64,000 nt of DNA from Pseudomonas sp. KUIN-1 (GCF_009176725.1 NZ_AP020337.1:1302001-1366000), one strand, 5' to 3'. Shown: positions 17,572 to 26,793, numbered from the stretch's first letter. A program made the numbers and translations. The notes: generated by a model not told the origin, from the letters alone.

Positions 17572-18459
17572 ATGTCACTGAAGCACTTTATCCAAATCAC
17601 CAAGCCGGGGATCATTTTCGGTAACGTGCTTTCGGTGGCAGGTGGCTTTTTTCTGGCTTCCAAGGGAAATATCGATTTCGGCGTGTTCCTCGCTGCAGTC
17701 ATCGGTACTTCCCTGGTCGTTGCGTCCGGTTGTGTGTTCAATAACTGCATCGATCGCGATATCGATCAGCGAATGGAGAGAACCCGTAACCGGGTTCTGG
17801 TGCAGGGCCTGGTTTCACTGAAACTGGCGCTGCTCTACGCAACCCTGCTCGGTATTGCAGGCGTTGGCCTGCTGTACACCGAGGCCAATCCCTTGGCCGC
17901 ACTGTTTGCAGTGATCGGGTTCGTGATCTACGTCGGCCTTTACAGCCTGTACCTGAAACGCAGATCCGTTCACGGCACGCTGGTGGGCAGTCTCTCGGGG
18001 GCCATGCCGCCGGTGATTGGCTACTGCGCAGTGAGCAACAGCTTCGACTTTGCGGCCCTGACGCTACTGGTGATGTTCAGCCTGTGGCAGATGCCGCATT
18101 CGTATGCGATCGCCATCTTCCGCTTCAACGATTACCGTGCTGCGAAGATCCCGGTTCTGCCTGTCAAGCGCGGCATTCTGGTCACCAAGCGCCACATCAT
18201 GCTCTACATCCTGGCGTTCCTCGTGGCGACCCTGATGTTGACCGTCGGTGGCTATGCGGGCCTCAACTACCTGGCTGTCGCAGCGGGTATGGGCATGTAC
18301 TGGCTGTACATGGCCTGGAAGGGCTACAAGGCCGTTGACGATACTGTCTGGGCTCGCAAGCTGTTCGTGTTTTCGATCTTCACCATTACTGCCTTGAGCG
18401 TGATGATGTCGGTCGACTTTCAGGTGACAAAAGAATTGCTGGTGACTTACGCCTTCTGA
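17572..18459 (+). CDS. cyoE: Protoheme IX farnesyltransferase (heme O synthase)
   Basis: Integral-membrane prenyltransferase of the UbiA superfamily that converts heme B to heme O for the oxidase encoded upstream. It has 295 residues. Both Asp-rich signatures are present: [15 protein letters not shown] (about residues 58-72) binds farnesyl diphosphate via Mg2+, and [14 protein letters not shown] is the second. A conserved [13 protein letters not shown] segment lies between. It is last in cyoABCDE and followed by a strong terminator. Confidence 0.97.
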   Translation: MSLKHFIQITKPGIIFGNVLSVAGGFFLASKGNIDFGVFLAAVIGTSLVVASGCVFNNCIDRDIDQRMERTRNRVLVQGLVSLKLALLYATLLGIAGVGLLYTEANPLAALFAVIGFVIYVGLYSLYLKRRSVHGTLVGSLSGAMPPVIGYCAVSNSFDFAALTLLVMFSLWQMPHSYAIAIFRFNDYRAAKIPVLPVKRGILVTKRHIMLYILAFLVATLMLTVGGYAGLNYLAVAAGMGMYWLYMAWKGYKAVDDTVWARKLFVFSIFTITALSVMMSVDFQVTKELLVTYAF

Positions 18460-18482
18460 TTCCACTTGATACGCGACCTGAT

Positions 18483-18515
18483 AAACCCCGTTCTGCGAAG
18501 AACGGGGTTTTTTTT
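18483..18515 (+). terminator. Rho-independent terminator of cyoABCDE
   Basis: A perfect 12-bp stem (AAACCCCGTTCT / AGAACGGGGTTT) with a GCGA tetraloop lies at 18483-18510 and runs into eight Ts. Confidence 0.95.
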
Positions 18516-18714
18516 GAGTGTCGATCTACACTGGTTGAAGGAAATGGCATGCCGATAGTTTTTTGGCGGCTGTAAACGCCTGTTTGCAGGGCGTTTTTGA
18601 CCTTTCATGGAAAAACAGGAGCGCTTGCCCCATGATGTGCCGTTTTCAAGCGACCCGTTACAGATATCCGGTTTCCGAGCCCGTCAGGGCTGATCATGAT
18701 TATGGCTGCTATCC

Positions 18715-19599
18715 ATGATGTCTTCAGAAAGTCAAAACCTCTCGCCCAGCCCTTTGGTTTCCATCGTAGCCCCTTGCTACAACGCCGAGCGATTTCTTGA
18801 GGTCGCGATTCAGAGCATCTTTGCTCAGGACTACAAGAATTTCGAGGTCATCGTCGTCGACGATGGTTCTACCGACAACAGCATCGCCATGCTCGAGTCC
18901 CTGCAGCAACGCTATCCGTTCCAGCTCTACCGCCAGGCCAATCAGGGCGTCAGTGCTGCCCTCAACCATGGTCTGCGTTACGCCAAAGGCGTTTACCTTT
19001 CCACGCCGGACCTGGATGACATCATGCTTCCCTCTTCGGTGCGTATCCGTGCCGAGTACCTCGATGAGCATCCCGCAGTAGGCTGTGTCGGCGCATTGGT
19101 CAGCTACATGGATGGTGACGGCAAGGAAATAAAACGTCAGTCGCGCGATTACATCGAGCGGCTGACGTTCGACGACATATTGCGCGACGCGGTGGTCGTC
19201 GGTGCGCCGGTTGCTCTGTACCGCATGAAGGCCATCAAGGATGCAAACGGTTATGACCCGCAGATAAAGGTTCAGGATTTTCAGGCGACACTGAAAATCG
19301 CTCATCTGGGCTATGAAATTCATGTGCTCCCCGAGATCGTCACGCGCTATCGACGTCACCCGAACAACCTTTCACGCAAGTACAAGGTGTTGCTTGAGGC
19401 TGACCTGAAAAGCATCGAGCCTTATCGGGATCATCGCGAATACCAGAGCGGTCGAACTCAGGCCATCAACAAAGCCTTGAAATACGCCGCGGTCGCGGAC
19501 AAGCGATATGCCTGGAGTCTGTTGTTTTCCATCCCATGGAGGCAGATCAACAGAACGACCTTGCGGCGCTGCAAGCGTTTGCTGTTGAGCTATCGATAA
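18715..19599 (+). CDS. Family 2 glycosyltransferase
   Basis: Cytoplasmic GT-A fold transferase using a nucleotide sugar; acceptor unknown. It has 294 residues. Typical GT2 features are VSIVAPCYNAERFLEVAIQSI at the N terminus, VIVVDDGSTDNS for nucleotide binding, and a DDI-containing DLDD motif (about residue 101) in the place of the usual metal-binding DxD. ALNHGLRYAKGVYL precedes it. No membrane segment is seen. It is followed after 38 bp by an acyltransferase gene, so the pair may decorate a polysaccharide or lipopolysaccharide, although no polysaccharide cluster lies nearby. An ATG 3 bp downstream (18718) is an equal start candidate. Confidence 0.9.
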   Translation: MMSSESQNLSPSPLVSIVAPCYNAERFLEVAIQSIFAQDYKNFEVIVVDDGSTDNSIAMLESLQQRYPFQLYRQANQGVSAALNHGLRYAKGVYLSTPDLDDIMLPSSVRIRAEYLDEHPAVGCVGALVSYMDGDGKEIKRQSRDYIERLTFDDILRDAVVVGAPVALYRMKAIKDANGYDPQIKVQDFQATLKIAHLGYEIHVLPEIVTRYRRHPNNLSRKYKVLLEADLKSIEPYRDHREYQSGRTQAINKALKYAAVADKRYAWSLLFSIPWRQINRTTLRRCKRLLLSYR

Positions 19600-19637
19600 G
19601 TGCGGCCTGGCTGTCCAAAAATAATGTGATTGAAGAT

Positions 19638-20279
19638 ATGAAATTCATCGAGCTGTTGAAAAATAGAAAAATACGCAAACAGTTGCGCAAGATGGACAAG
19701 CTGGACAGGCACGCCGAAAAAATTAGATTGAAATACCCGCGTGCGGTAGTCGGCGTCGGGACTTATGGCATTCCGGATATTGTCGACTTCGGTGACGAAT
19801 CGGTGTTCAGGGTTGGGGCTTACACCTCCATTGCCGAGGGCGTGAAAATTCTACTGGGCGGTGAGCATCGCACTGACTGGATTACGACGTACCCATTCCC
19901 GGCGATGGTCGGGCAAGTCGCAGATATTCAGGATTACGCGCCAAGCAAGGGCGATGTAGTGATCGGCAGCGACTGCTGGATTTGCGCCAATGCAACCATT
20001 GTGTCGGGTGTCACCATCGGCCATGGCGCCATTGTCGCGGCAGGTGCGATGGTCGTTCGGGACGTGGCTCCTTATTCGGTGGTGGGCGGCAACCCCTGCA
20101 AATTCATCCGTTGGCGATTCGACGAGGACATTCGCCAGTTGCTGCTCCAGGCAGCCTGGTGGGACTGGCCTGTTGAAGAGGTCAAGTCCGTCGCACGAAC
20201 ATTGTGCAGTTCGGATATGGACACATTTATCGACTATATCCGCCAGCGCCAGGCATCGCCGCCGCTACCGGTCGGGTGA
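19638..20279 (+). CDS. Left-handed beta-helix (CatB/VatD-like) acetyltransferase
   Basis: Hexapeptide-repeat acyltransferase using acetyl-CoA. I take the ATG at 19638 (213 residues); the longer ORF from 19536 runs inside the preceding gene. Features match the xenobiotic acetyltransferase branch: VGVGTYGIPDIVDF, a catalytic His in GGEHRTDWITTYPF (about residue 77), DVVIGSDCWICANATIVSGVTIGHGAIVAAG (hexapeptide coils) and NPCKFIRWRF at the end of the helix domain. In this context it more likely acetylates a sugar made with the preceding glycosyltransferase than a drug. That is inference from adjacency. Confidence 0.87.
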   Translation: MKFIELLKNRKIRKQLRKMDKLDRHAEKIRLKYPRAVVGVGTYGIPDIVDFGDESVFRVGAYTSIAEGVKILLGGEHRTDWITTYPFPAMVGQVADIQDYAPSKGDVVIGSDCWICANATIVSGVTIGHGAIVAAGAMVVRDVAPYSVVGGNPCKFIRWRFDEDIRQLLLQAAWWDWPVEEVKSVARTLCSSDMDTFIDYIRQRQASPPLPVG

Positions 20280-20430
20280 CCGCTGGACTCATGAGGCGTC
20301 TGCCCGCATGTCTGCTTCAGAAATGCCATGTCGGTTTGCATTTATTTCGAGCCTCATGGCCTGAATGATCTGGCAGAATAAGGCATTGGCCTGACTCGAC
20401 CAGGCAGTCGCTAAAATGATAGAGGGCGTT

Positions 20431-21450
20431 ATGAGTCAAGAAAGCATCAACTGGGACACTCTGGGTTTTGACTACATCAAGACCGACAAGCGCTACCTTT
20501 CTCATTGGCGCGACGGTGCCTGGGATCAGGGCTCACTGACCGAGGACAACACGCTGCATATCAGCGAAGGGTCGACCGCGCTGCATTATGGCCAGCAGTG
20601 CTTCGAGGGCCTCAAGGCCTACCGCTGCAAGGATGGCTCGATCAATCTGTTCCGTCCCGATCAGAACGCCCAGCGCATGCAGCGCAGCTGCTCCCGTCTG
20701 TTGATGCCCCACGTCCCGACCGATGTCTTCATTGAAGCCTGCAAGCAGGTGGTCAAGGCCAACGAACGCTTCATCCCGCCTTACGGTTCTGGCGGCGCGC
20801 TGTACCTGCGCCCGTTCGTCATCGGTGTGGGTGACAACATCGGCGTGCGCACGGCGCCTGAATTCATCTTCTCGATTTTCTGCATCCCGGTGGGCGCCTA
20901 TTTCAAGGGGGGCCTGAAGCCGAACAATTTCGTCATCTCCGGCTACGACCGCGCTGCGCCCAACGGTACAGGTGCAGCCAAGGTCGGCGGTAACTACGCC
21001 GCCAGCCTGATGCCCGGTTCCGAAGCCAAGAAGCACAGCTTTGCAGATTGCATCTATCTCGATCCGCAGACCCATTCCAAGATCGAGGAAGTGGGCTCGG
21101 CCAACTTCTTTGCCATCACCAAGGATGATGTGTTCCTGACGCCCAAGTCGCCATCGGTGCTGCCGGGTATCACCCGCCTGTCGTTGATCGAACTGGCGAA
21201 ATCCCGTCTGGGCCTGACGGTCGAAGAGGGTGATGTGTTCATCGACCAGCTCGGCGAGTTCAAGGAAGCCGGCGCATGCGGTACGGCTGCGGTCATTACT
21301 CCGATCGGCGGGATTTCCTACAAGGACAACCTGCACGTGTTCTACAGCCAGACCGAAGTCGGTCCTGTGACTCAGCGTCTGTACAAGGAGCTGACCGGCG
21401 TTCAGTCCGGTGACATCGAGGCGCCAGCCGGCTGGATCGTCAAGGTGTGA
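20431..21450 (+). CDS. ilvE: Branched-chain amino acid aminotransferase
   Basis: PLP enzyme for the last step of Leu, Ile and Val synthesis and the first of their breakdown. The ATG at 20431 has GAGGGC upstream and gives 339 residues. It is the larger, eukaryote-like class: HYGQQCFEGLKAYR, LYLRPF and GGNYAASL (the PLP Lys is expected shortly after in SLMPGSEAKKH, in the KHS region) with EVGSANFF and ACGTAAVITPI, which contact the phosphate and carboxylate. It stands alone with its own terminator-like hairpin downstream. Confidence 0.95.
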   Translation: MSQESINWDTLGFDYIKTDKRYLSHWRDGAWDQGSLTEDNTLHISEGSTALHYGQQCFEGLKAYRCKDGSINLFRPDQNAQRMQRSCSRLLMPHVPTDVFIEACKQVVKANERFIPPYGSGGALYLRPFVIGVGDNIGVRTAPEFIFSIFCIPVGAYFKGGLKPNNFVISGYDRAAPNGTGAAKVGGNYAASLMPGSEAKKHSFADCIYLDPQTHSKIEEVGSANFFAITKDDVFLTPKSPSVLPGITRLSLIELAKSRLGLTVEEGDVFIDQLGEFKEAGACGTAAVITPIGGISYKDNLHVFYSQTEVGPVTQRLYKELTGVQSGDIEAPAGWIVKV

Positions 21451-21462
21451 TGAGCTGACCCG

Positions 21463-21493
21463 GATCGTTCCAGCGTCGAACGCTGGAACGATC
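21463..21493 (+). terminator. Hairpin after ilvE built from a genome repeat word
   Basis: A perfect 13-bp stem (GATCGTTCCAGCG / CGCTGGAACGATC) with a TCGAA loop lies here. There is no T-run, so it may work as a bidirectional or processing hairpin between convergent genes. The GATCGTTCC word recurs in the tandem repeat at 51398. Confidence 0.65.
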
Positions 21494-21506
21494 ATTGACC
21501 ACAGGT

Positions 21507-22499
21507 TCAGGCTTCAGGTGTTTTTTCTTCCTCAAGCGGCTCTTTCGCCGGCCCCAGCACAATCGCCAGATGCCGCAAGTCGTCGACCTCCAGGCTATAG
21601 CTCTTGCCTGAAGGGCTCAGGGTGACGGTTCCCAGCGCATACACCGTGAAGAACTTCACGTCCTCCGCATGGCTCAGCAGCTCACTGATGTAGCGGCTGG
21701 AGCGATAGGCCTGCATCTGCGCAGGCGACACGTAGAGCGTCACCAGTTTGCCGTCGAGACGGTCGAAGAACCTGAACTTGAAACCCAGCCCGTATCGCTG
21801 TTCGATCAGACCGCCGCCGAACAGCACCCGTCCGTTATCGCCTGATTGTGCGTATTTGATATGGCGAAAATACGAGCGCAGCGACACTTCGCCCTGGCCC
21901 GGAATTTTCAGTTTCAGCAGCTTGAAGTCTTCCAGTGACAGCTCAGCCTTGGCCTGCCGATAACTGTCCACCAACCGTTCCAGGTTATTGGTGCGGGTCT
22001 CGCTGTAACGGGGCACCTTCGGCGTAGCAGGCTCTATTGGCGGATTGGCAGCGGGTGGACGTTGCACCGGTGCGCCAGCCTTTTCCAGGCCGGACTTCTC
22101 CTTGGCCGGCTCCTTGATCGTCGGGTCGAAAACGTCGATGTAATCATCCAGTTTGCGCTTGGCCTTGCGCAGACGCGTCTGGACATCGGTTTCTTCAATC
22201 GGGTCTGCGGCCTTGTCGTCTTCGTCCTCGTCCACCCATTCACAGCCCGGCGAGTGGTCGTAATGCGGATTGGCACGGAAGTGCGCGGCGACAAAGGTCG
22301 GGTTGTCCTGAGGCTTCACGTCGTAGCGCACGCCCGTCACTTTGGCACCCAGCGCCCGGCAGGCTTCGTTCGAGCAGAGAAACTCGAAGCGCGTACGTGG
22401 TGGCTCCTGGGAAAAGTATTCGCGTCGGGCAGCGGCAATCGACAGCTCTTGCTGCAGTTCAACGCAGAATGCGCGGGTGATGGGCTTGCTGGGCTTCAT
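21507..22499 (-). CDS. Hypothetical protein with N-terminal Cys/His (zinc-like) segment
   Basis: Unrecognised 330-residue soluble protein. The N-terminal part (about residues 38-90) has FLCSNEACRALG followed by HFRANPHYDHSPGCEW, a C-x4-C plus H/C arrangement that could bind zinc and faintly recalls the N-terminal zinc motif of CoiA-like proteins. Then comes an acidic stretch (DEDEDDKAADP), a Pro-rich linker (about 130-160), and a globular C-terminal half (LLKLKIPGQGEVSLRSYF, GLGFKFRFFDRLDGKLVTLYVSP). It ends with a Glu-rich tail. No membrane or signal segment is seen. No functional partner is evident from the neighbours. Confidence 0.7.
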   Translation of the reverse strand: MKPSKPITRAFCVELQQELSIAAARREYFSQEPPRTRFEFLCSNEACRALGAKVTGVRYDVKPQDNPTFVAAHFRANPHYDHSPGCEWVDEDEDDKAADPIEETDVQTRLRKAKRKLDDYIDVFDPTIKEPAKEKSGLEKAGAPVQRPPAANPPIEPATPKVPRYSETRTNNLERLVDSYRQAKAELSLEDFKLLKLKIPGQGEVSLRSYFRHIKYAQSGDNGRVLFGGGLIEQRYGLGFKFRFFDRLDGKLVTLYVSPAQMQAYRSSRYISELLSHAEDVKFFTVYALGTVTLSPSGKSYSLEVDDLRHLAIVLGPAKEPLEEEKTPEA

Positions 22500-22665
22500 G
22501 CGGATCGTCCTTGTACATTCAGGACAACACGCTATTTCAGGCGTAGAGCGCTTGCAACAAAATATGTGAAATGGCGTGAAAAACGGCGGGCAGGGCGGGA
22601 TAAATCAAATACCCGGCTGCACCCTTTGCGCTATGACGCAAGGGGTGCAAAGGGTGCAAATTGAA

Positions 22666-24321
22666 TCAGGACAGGCGGAAGCGTCCCACGATGTTGTTCA
22701 GGTCCAGCGCCAGCGTTGACAGCTCTCGACTTGCACTGGCGGTCTGTTGCGCGCCAGACGAAGATTGCGCCGAAAGGTCACGGATGTTCATGAGGTTGCG
22801 ATCCACTTCCCGGGCGACATGGGCCTGCTGCTGGGCCGCACTGGCGATCACCAGATTGAGATCATTGATCTCGCTCACGGCAGCGCTGATGACGGTCAGA
22901 GACTCGTTCGCGCCCTCTGCAATGCCAAGCGTTTCGCTGGCCAGCTCGGTGTTGCCGCGCATGGAGCCTACTGCGCGTTCGGTGCCGTTCTGAATATTGG
23001 TCACCAGACGTTCGATTTCGCTGGTGGATTGCTGAGTGCGGTGAGCCAGAGCACGCACTTCATCCGCCACCACGGCAAACCCGCGTCCAGCCTCGCCCGC
23101 GCGAGCCGCTTCGATCGCCGCATTGAGCGCCAGCAGATTGGTCTGTTCCGCAAGGCCCCGAATAACATCCAGCACCTTGCCGATGTCGCGGGACTGACCT
23201 GCCAGCTCGCCAATCAGGGTCGCGGTTTTCTGCACATCCGTGCTCATGGTGTTGATTGAGGTCACGGTCTTTTTGACCAGCCCCAGACCGTCTTGCGCGG
23301 CGCTGGTCGCATTACTGGACGAGCGCGCCGTATGCTCGGCATTGCGCGCGACTTCTTCCACTGCGCTGGTCATTTCATTGACTGCGGTGGCGGCCTGGTC
23401 GATTTCGTTGTTCTGACGCTGGATGCCTTGCACACCGTCTTCGGTGATTGCAGTCATCTCTTCGGCAGCGGCGGCCAGTTGAGTTGCAGAACTGGAGATC
23501 TGCTGCAGGGTGTCGCGCAATTGAGTCTGCATCGCAACGACCGCAGCAGCAACGCTGGAAGTGTCATTGGCGCTGATGTTGATCGTGCTGCTCAAATCGC
23601 CTCGGGCGATGGTGCGTGTGATCGTCGCGACGGTGCTCGGTTCGCCCCCAATGGCTGACAGGATGCTGCGTATGGTCATGAGGGTCACGATCACGCCCAG
23701 TATCGCGATTGTCAGCGTGGCGGCGATGGACAGATTATTGGCTTGAGTGGCGCTTGATTCCTGCGCATCGAAACGCTCGCCCGCACGTTGCTTGCCTTGT
23801 TCGCGCAGCGTTTGCAGGGTCTTGAACACCTGCTCGGCAAAGGGTTTGACTTCGGTGCGGTTAATGTTGGTGGCGGCGGCGATATCACCGGTCTGGATCA
23901 CGCTGGTCTGGTGCCGCATGCCGTCCCGCAACTTGACATAGCCACGCTGCAATTGTTGGGTCAAGGTCACATCAAGGGTTTCTGCGGTGTTCTTGCTCAA
24001 CTGGACGGTCAGCTCATCCAGCTTGCTGAAGGCCGCTTCGTTTTCATTCTTCCAGCCTGCCGTCTGCTCCGGGTTGCCGATGGCGATCATGCGTAAAATA
24101 TTGATATCCACCCGCGTAAGCGCACCATCGATATTGTTGACCGCTTCCGTAGCCAGAAAATCTCTGTTGTAGAGGGCGTCGACATTCGCGGTGGATGTCT
24201 TGAGCGTCTGGATCATGAAAACCGACAGCACGATAAATGCAGCGATGATGGCAAATGTAGACGCCATCAGCCTGTTTTTTACGGTCATGCCGCTGGTAGC
24301 TGTCGTTTGAATCTGGGACAT
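22666..24321 (-). CDS. Methyl-accepting chemotaxis protein
   Basis: Inner-membrane chemoreceptor, 551 residues from the ATG at 24321 (AGGGAAA upstream). TM1 ([17 protein letters not shown]) is followed by a periplasmic sensor of about 150 residues with the pattern of a four-helix-bundle (4HB/TarH-like) domain. Then come TM2 ([21 protein letters not shown]), a HAMP region, and a long coiled-coil signalling domain. The tip holds the conserved hairpin ([38 protein letters not shown]). Ligand is unknown. A CheV gene lies 10 kb away but no linked che operon is seen. It ends at RFRLS without a pentapeptide tether. Confidence 0.93.
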   Translation of the reverse strand: MSQIQTTATSGMTVKNRLMASTFAIIAAFIVLSVFMIQTLKTSTANVDALYNRDFLATEAVNNIDGALTRVDINILRMIAIGNPEQTAGWKNENEAAFSKLDELTVQLSKNTAETLDVTLTQQLQRGYVKLRDGMRHQTSVIQTGDIAAATNINRTEVKPFAEQVFKTLQTLREQGKQRAGERFDAQESSATQANNLSIAATLTIAILGVIVTLMTIRSILSAIGGEPSTVATITRTIARGDLSSTINISANDTSSVAAAVVAMQTQLRDTLQQISSSATQLAAAAEEMTAITEDGVQGIQRQNNEIDQAATAVNEMTSAVEEVARNAEHTARSSSNATSAAQDGLGLVKKTVTSINTMSTDVQKTATLIGELAGQSRDIGKVLDVIRGLAEQTNLLALNAAIEAARAGEAGRGFAVVADEVRALAHRTQQSTSEIERLVTNIQNGTERAVGSMRGNTELASETLGIAEGANESLTVISAAVSEINDLNLVIASAAQQQAHVAREVDRNLMNIRDLSAQSSSGAQQTASASRELSTLALDLNNIVGRFRLS

Positions 24322-24428
24322 GGGATTTCCCTGTGAAAGCCTATTGATGGCCTCGTCAGTAATACCGAGGAACAAATAAGTATCGGCGTAGAAAATCCTG
24401 ACTTTAGGTGATGGCTAAATAATATCTA

Positions 24429-25220
24429 TCAAGGGGTGGCGGGTACTGCCAGCCACTCGCTCAGCGCCTGCTGATACTCGCCAGTGGCCTTGCTCAGGTG
24501 CAGCCACTGATCCACATAGGCTTTCCAGGCGACATCGTCGCGTGGCAACAAATAGGCTTTTTCGCCGTATTGCATGTAGCGGGTCGGGTTGACGGCACAC
24601 AGGCCCGGCATGCGTTTCTGCTGGTAGAGCGCTTCGGAAGCATCGGTGATCATCACGTCAGCTTTCTTGTCCAGCAGCTCCTGAAAGATGGTCTTGTTGT
24701 CATGAAATGCCAGCGACGCCTTTGGCAGATGAGCGCGAGCGAAGGCTTCATTGGTGCCACCGGCAGGTTCGATCAAACGCACAGAGGGCTGGTTGATCTG
24801 CTCGACAGTCTGATACAGGGCCTGATCGGCGCAGCGGACCAGCGGGATTTTGCCATCGACGTCCAGCGTGTTGCTGAAAAACGCTTTTTTCTGGCGTTCC
24901 AGGCTCACCGAGATGCCACCCATACCGATGTCGCATTTACCGGCCACCATGTCCGGCATCAGGTTTTTCCACGTCGTGGGCACCCACTGCACGTTCACCC
25001 CCAGGCTCTTGGCCAGTGAGCGGGCCATGGTGATATCAATGCCTTCGTATTCGCCGTCTTCGCGCAGCAGGGAGTAGGGCTTGTAGTCGCCAGTGGTGCA
25101 CACAGCCAGCTGGCCAGCCTGCAGCACCTTGTCCAGATGCGAGGTGTAGTCCTGAGCCTGAGCCATGCCTGTGATGCCCAGCAACAAGGCGGTCAGGGCG
25201 CTGTATTTAAGATTCATCAT
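24429..25220 (-). CDS. PheC-like cyclohexadienyl dehydratase / family 3 periplasmic binding protein
   Basis: Periplasmic two-lobe protein, 263 residues, signal peptide ending MAQAQ. It resembles PheC of Pseudomonas along the whole length: LAVCTTGDYKPYSLLREDGEYEGIDITMARSLA, WKNLMPDMVAGKCDIGMGGIS, PAGGTNEAFARA, and DVMITDASEALYQ. The last keeps the Glu corresponding to the catalytic acid of cyclohexadienyl dehydratase. PheC turns prephenate to phenylpyruvate or arogenate to Phe in the periplasm. The alternative is an amino-acid binding protein, since the two share one fold; no permease or ATPase gene is adjacent, which favours the enzyme. The MCP gene next door could use a binding protein as partner. 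Confidence 0.68.
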   Translation of the reverse strand: MMNLKYSALTALLLGITGMAQAQDYTSHLDKVLQAGQLAVCTTGDYKPYSLLREDGEYEGIDITMARSLAKSLGVNVQWVPTTWKNLMPDMVAGKCDIGMGGISVSLERQKKAFFSNTLDVDGKIPLVRCADQALYQTVEQINQPSVRLIEPAGGTNEAFARAHLPKASLAFHDNKTIFQELLDKKADVMITDASEALYQQKRMPGLCAVNPTRYMQYGEKAYLLPRDDVAWKAYVDQWLHLSKATGEYQQALSEWLAVPATP

Positions 25221-25345
25221 GAGTCTGGATACTCGCAGCGGTGCAGTCGGTTTTATTGAAGTCGACAGATTGCTTCATTTGTCAGGCCGATGTGAAGCTG
25301 TAATCAAAACATGCCGTTGACGGGGCAGCGTAAATCAGGGGTTGA

Positions 25346-25369
25346 ACATTTCGTAAAAAAGCGTAATGT
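25346..25369. promoter_or_regulatory. Inverted-repeat operator candidate upstream of the ArsR gene
   Basis: ACATTTCG-N8-CGTAATGT at 25346-25369 is an imperfect dyad. The same element, including flanking bases, occurs before the dehydrogenase gene at 25693-25716. The shared dyad in front of the regulator and its neighbour is the pattern expected of an autoregulatory ArsR operator. Confidence 0.6.
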
Positions 25370-25377
25370 TGTCCTCC

Positions 25378-25674
25378 ATGATTCTTGAGCAAATCAAAGC
25401 GGTCGGCAATGACACTCGCATGTTGATCATGGAGTGGCTGAAAAACCCGCAAGCCCATTTCCCTCCCCAGGACCACGGTGATCCGGCGATAGGCGTGTGC
25501 GTGTCGCACATTCAGGCCAAGGCCAACCTGTCGGCTTCTACCACGTCTGCGCATCTGGCCATCCTGCAACGTGCCGGGCTGGTTCAGGCCACGAGGATTG
25601 GCAAGTGGACCTATTTTCGCCGTGACGAGCAGGCCATCGACCGGTTTGCCGACAGGCTCAAGAAAGAACTCTAG
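25378..25674 (+). CDS. ArsR/SmtB-family winged-helix regulator
   Basis: Small DNA-binding regulator of 98 residues from the ATG at 25378; an ATG at 25366 lies inside the operator dyad. The helix-turn-helix is ANLSASTTSAHLAILQRAGLV (split: sensing helix, then recognition helix TSAHLAIL), followed by the wing ATRIGKWTYFRRDE. A single Cys (VCVSHI) precedes the HTH; the usual metal-binding CxC of ArsR/SmtB is absent, so it may sense a thiol-reactive or organic ligand rather than metal. It sits just upstream of the dehydrogenase gene, which it probably represses. Confidence 0.85.
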   Translation: MILEQIKAVGNDTRMLIMEWLKNPQAHFPPQDHGDPAIGVCVSHIQAKANLSASTTSAHLAILQRAGLVQATRIGKWTYFRRDEQAIDRFADRLKKEL

Positions 25675-25692
25675 GCTTTGAGCGTTATTTAT

Positions 25693-25716
25693 ACATTTCG
25701 TCATTTTGCGTAATGT
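25693..25716. promoter_or_regulatory. Second copy of the ArsR operator candidate
   Basis: ACATTTCG-N8-CGTAATGT lies 22-45 bp before the dehydrogenase start, identical in both half-sites and spacing to the copy at 25346. It would overlap the promoter or leader of that gene. Confidence 0.6.
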
Positions 25717-25737
25717 TGAATTGATAGGAGATTGACC

Positions 25738-26748
25738 ATGAGCAATACAACCATCTATGTGCAGGCTGGCGGCGGCTACGATCAGGTCAGCGTGGGCGAA
25801 AGCGAAGTGCTTGCACCGAAAGCCGGTGAGATCACTGTGCGTCTGCACGCCAACTCGCTCAACTATCACGACTTTGCGGTCGTCACCGGCATGTGGGCAC
25901 CAACGGAAAAACGCATTCCCATGGCCGATGGTGCAGGCGTAGTCACCGCAGTAGGCGAGGGCGTCAGCGAGTTCGCGGTTGGCGACTCCGTGGTCAGCAC
26001 GTTCTTCCCGGAATGGATCAGCGGCGAGCCGCTGGTTGAAGGTTTTGTCACGGTGCCGGGTGATGGCGTCGACGGTTATGCCCGTGAGCAGGTGACTGCC
26101 CGTGCTACCTCGTTCACCCTGGCGCCAAAGGGCTACAGCCATGCCGAAGCGTCCACGCTGACCACCGCTGGCCTGACCGCATGGCGTGCGCTGATGGTCG
26201 ATGACGCGTTGAAAGCCGGCGATACCGTTCTGGTACAGGGCACTGGCGGTGTATCGATTTTCGCGCTGCAATTCGCCAAGATGGTCGGTGCGACCGTTAT
26301 CGCGACGTCGTCGAGTGATGAAAAGCTGGAGCGTCTGCAAGCCATGGGCGCCGACCACCTGATCAACTACCGCAAGGACAGCAACTGGGGCGAGACTGCC
26401 CGCAAGCTGACCGGCGGCCGTGGTGTTGATCACATCATCGACGTGGGCGGTCCATCGACCCTGCAGCATTCCATGAATGCGGCACGGGTCGCTGGCCACA
26501 TCTCGGTCATCGGCATTCTGAGCGGTGTTGCCGGTCAACTGGAGTTCGTCCCGGCGCTGGTCAAACAGCTGCGCATGCAGGGCGTGCTGGTCGGCAGTCG
26601 CACCCAGCAACAGGACATGATCCGTGCCATTGATGCCAACGGCATGCGTCCGGTCATGGACCGTTCCTTCCCGATGACCGACATCGTCGAAGCGTTCCGT
26701 TATCAGGAAACCAATCAGCATTTCGGCAAGATCTGCCTGGATATCTGA
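25738..26748 (+). CDS. NAD(P)-dependent medium-chain dehydrogenase (quinone oxidoreductase-like)
   Basis: Cytosolic oxidoreductase of the MDR superfamily, 336 residues. The ATG at 25738 has AGGAG eight bases upstream. N-terminal GroES-like fold: LHANSLNYHDFAVVTG, PMADGAGVVTAVGEGV. Rossmann domain: VLVQGTGGVSIFALQFAKMVGATVIATSSS. The catalytic-zinc ligands (Cys and His near the usual positions) and the structural four-Cys loop are missing, so it is a zinc-independent member. Such enzymes reduce quinones, enals or similar electrophiles. Control by the preceding ArsR protein through shared dyads is inferred. Confidence 0.87.
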   Translation: MSNTTIYVQAGGGYDQVSVGESEVLAPKAGEITVRLHANSLNYHDFAVVTGMWAPTEKRIPMADGAGVVTAVGEGVSEFAVGDSVVSTFFPEWISGEPLVEGFVTVPGDGVDGYAREQVTARATSFTLAPKGYSHAEASTLTTAGLTAWRALMVDDALKAGDTVLVQGTGGVSIFALQFAKMVGATVIATSSSDEKLERLQAMGADHLINYRKDSNWGETARKLTGGRGVDHIIDVGGPSTLQHSMNAARVAGHISVIGILSGVAGQLEFVPALVKQLRMQGVLVGSRTQQQDMIRAIDANGMRPVMDRSFPMTDIVEAFRYQETNQHFGKICLDI

Positions 26749-26793
26749 TCCGCAACACTGTGCTGTTAACTGAGCACAGGTGAACAGCGCTGG

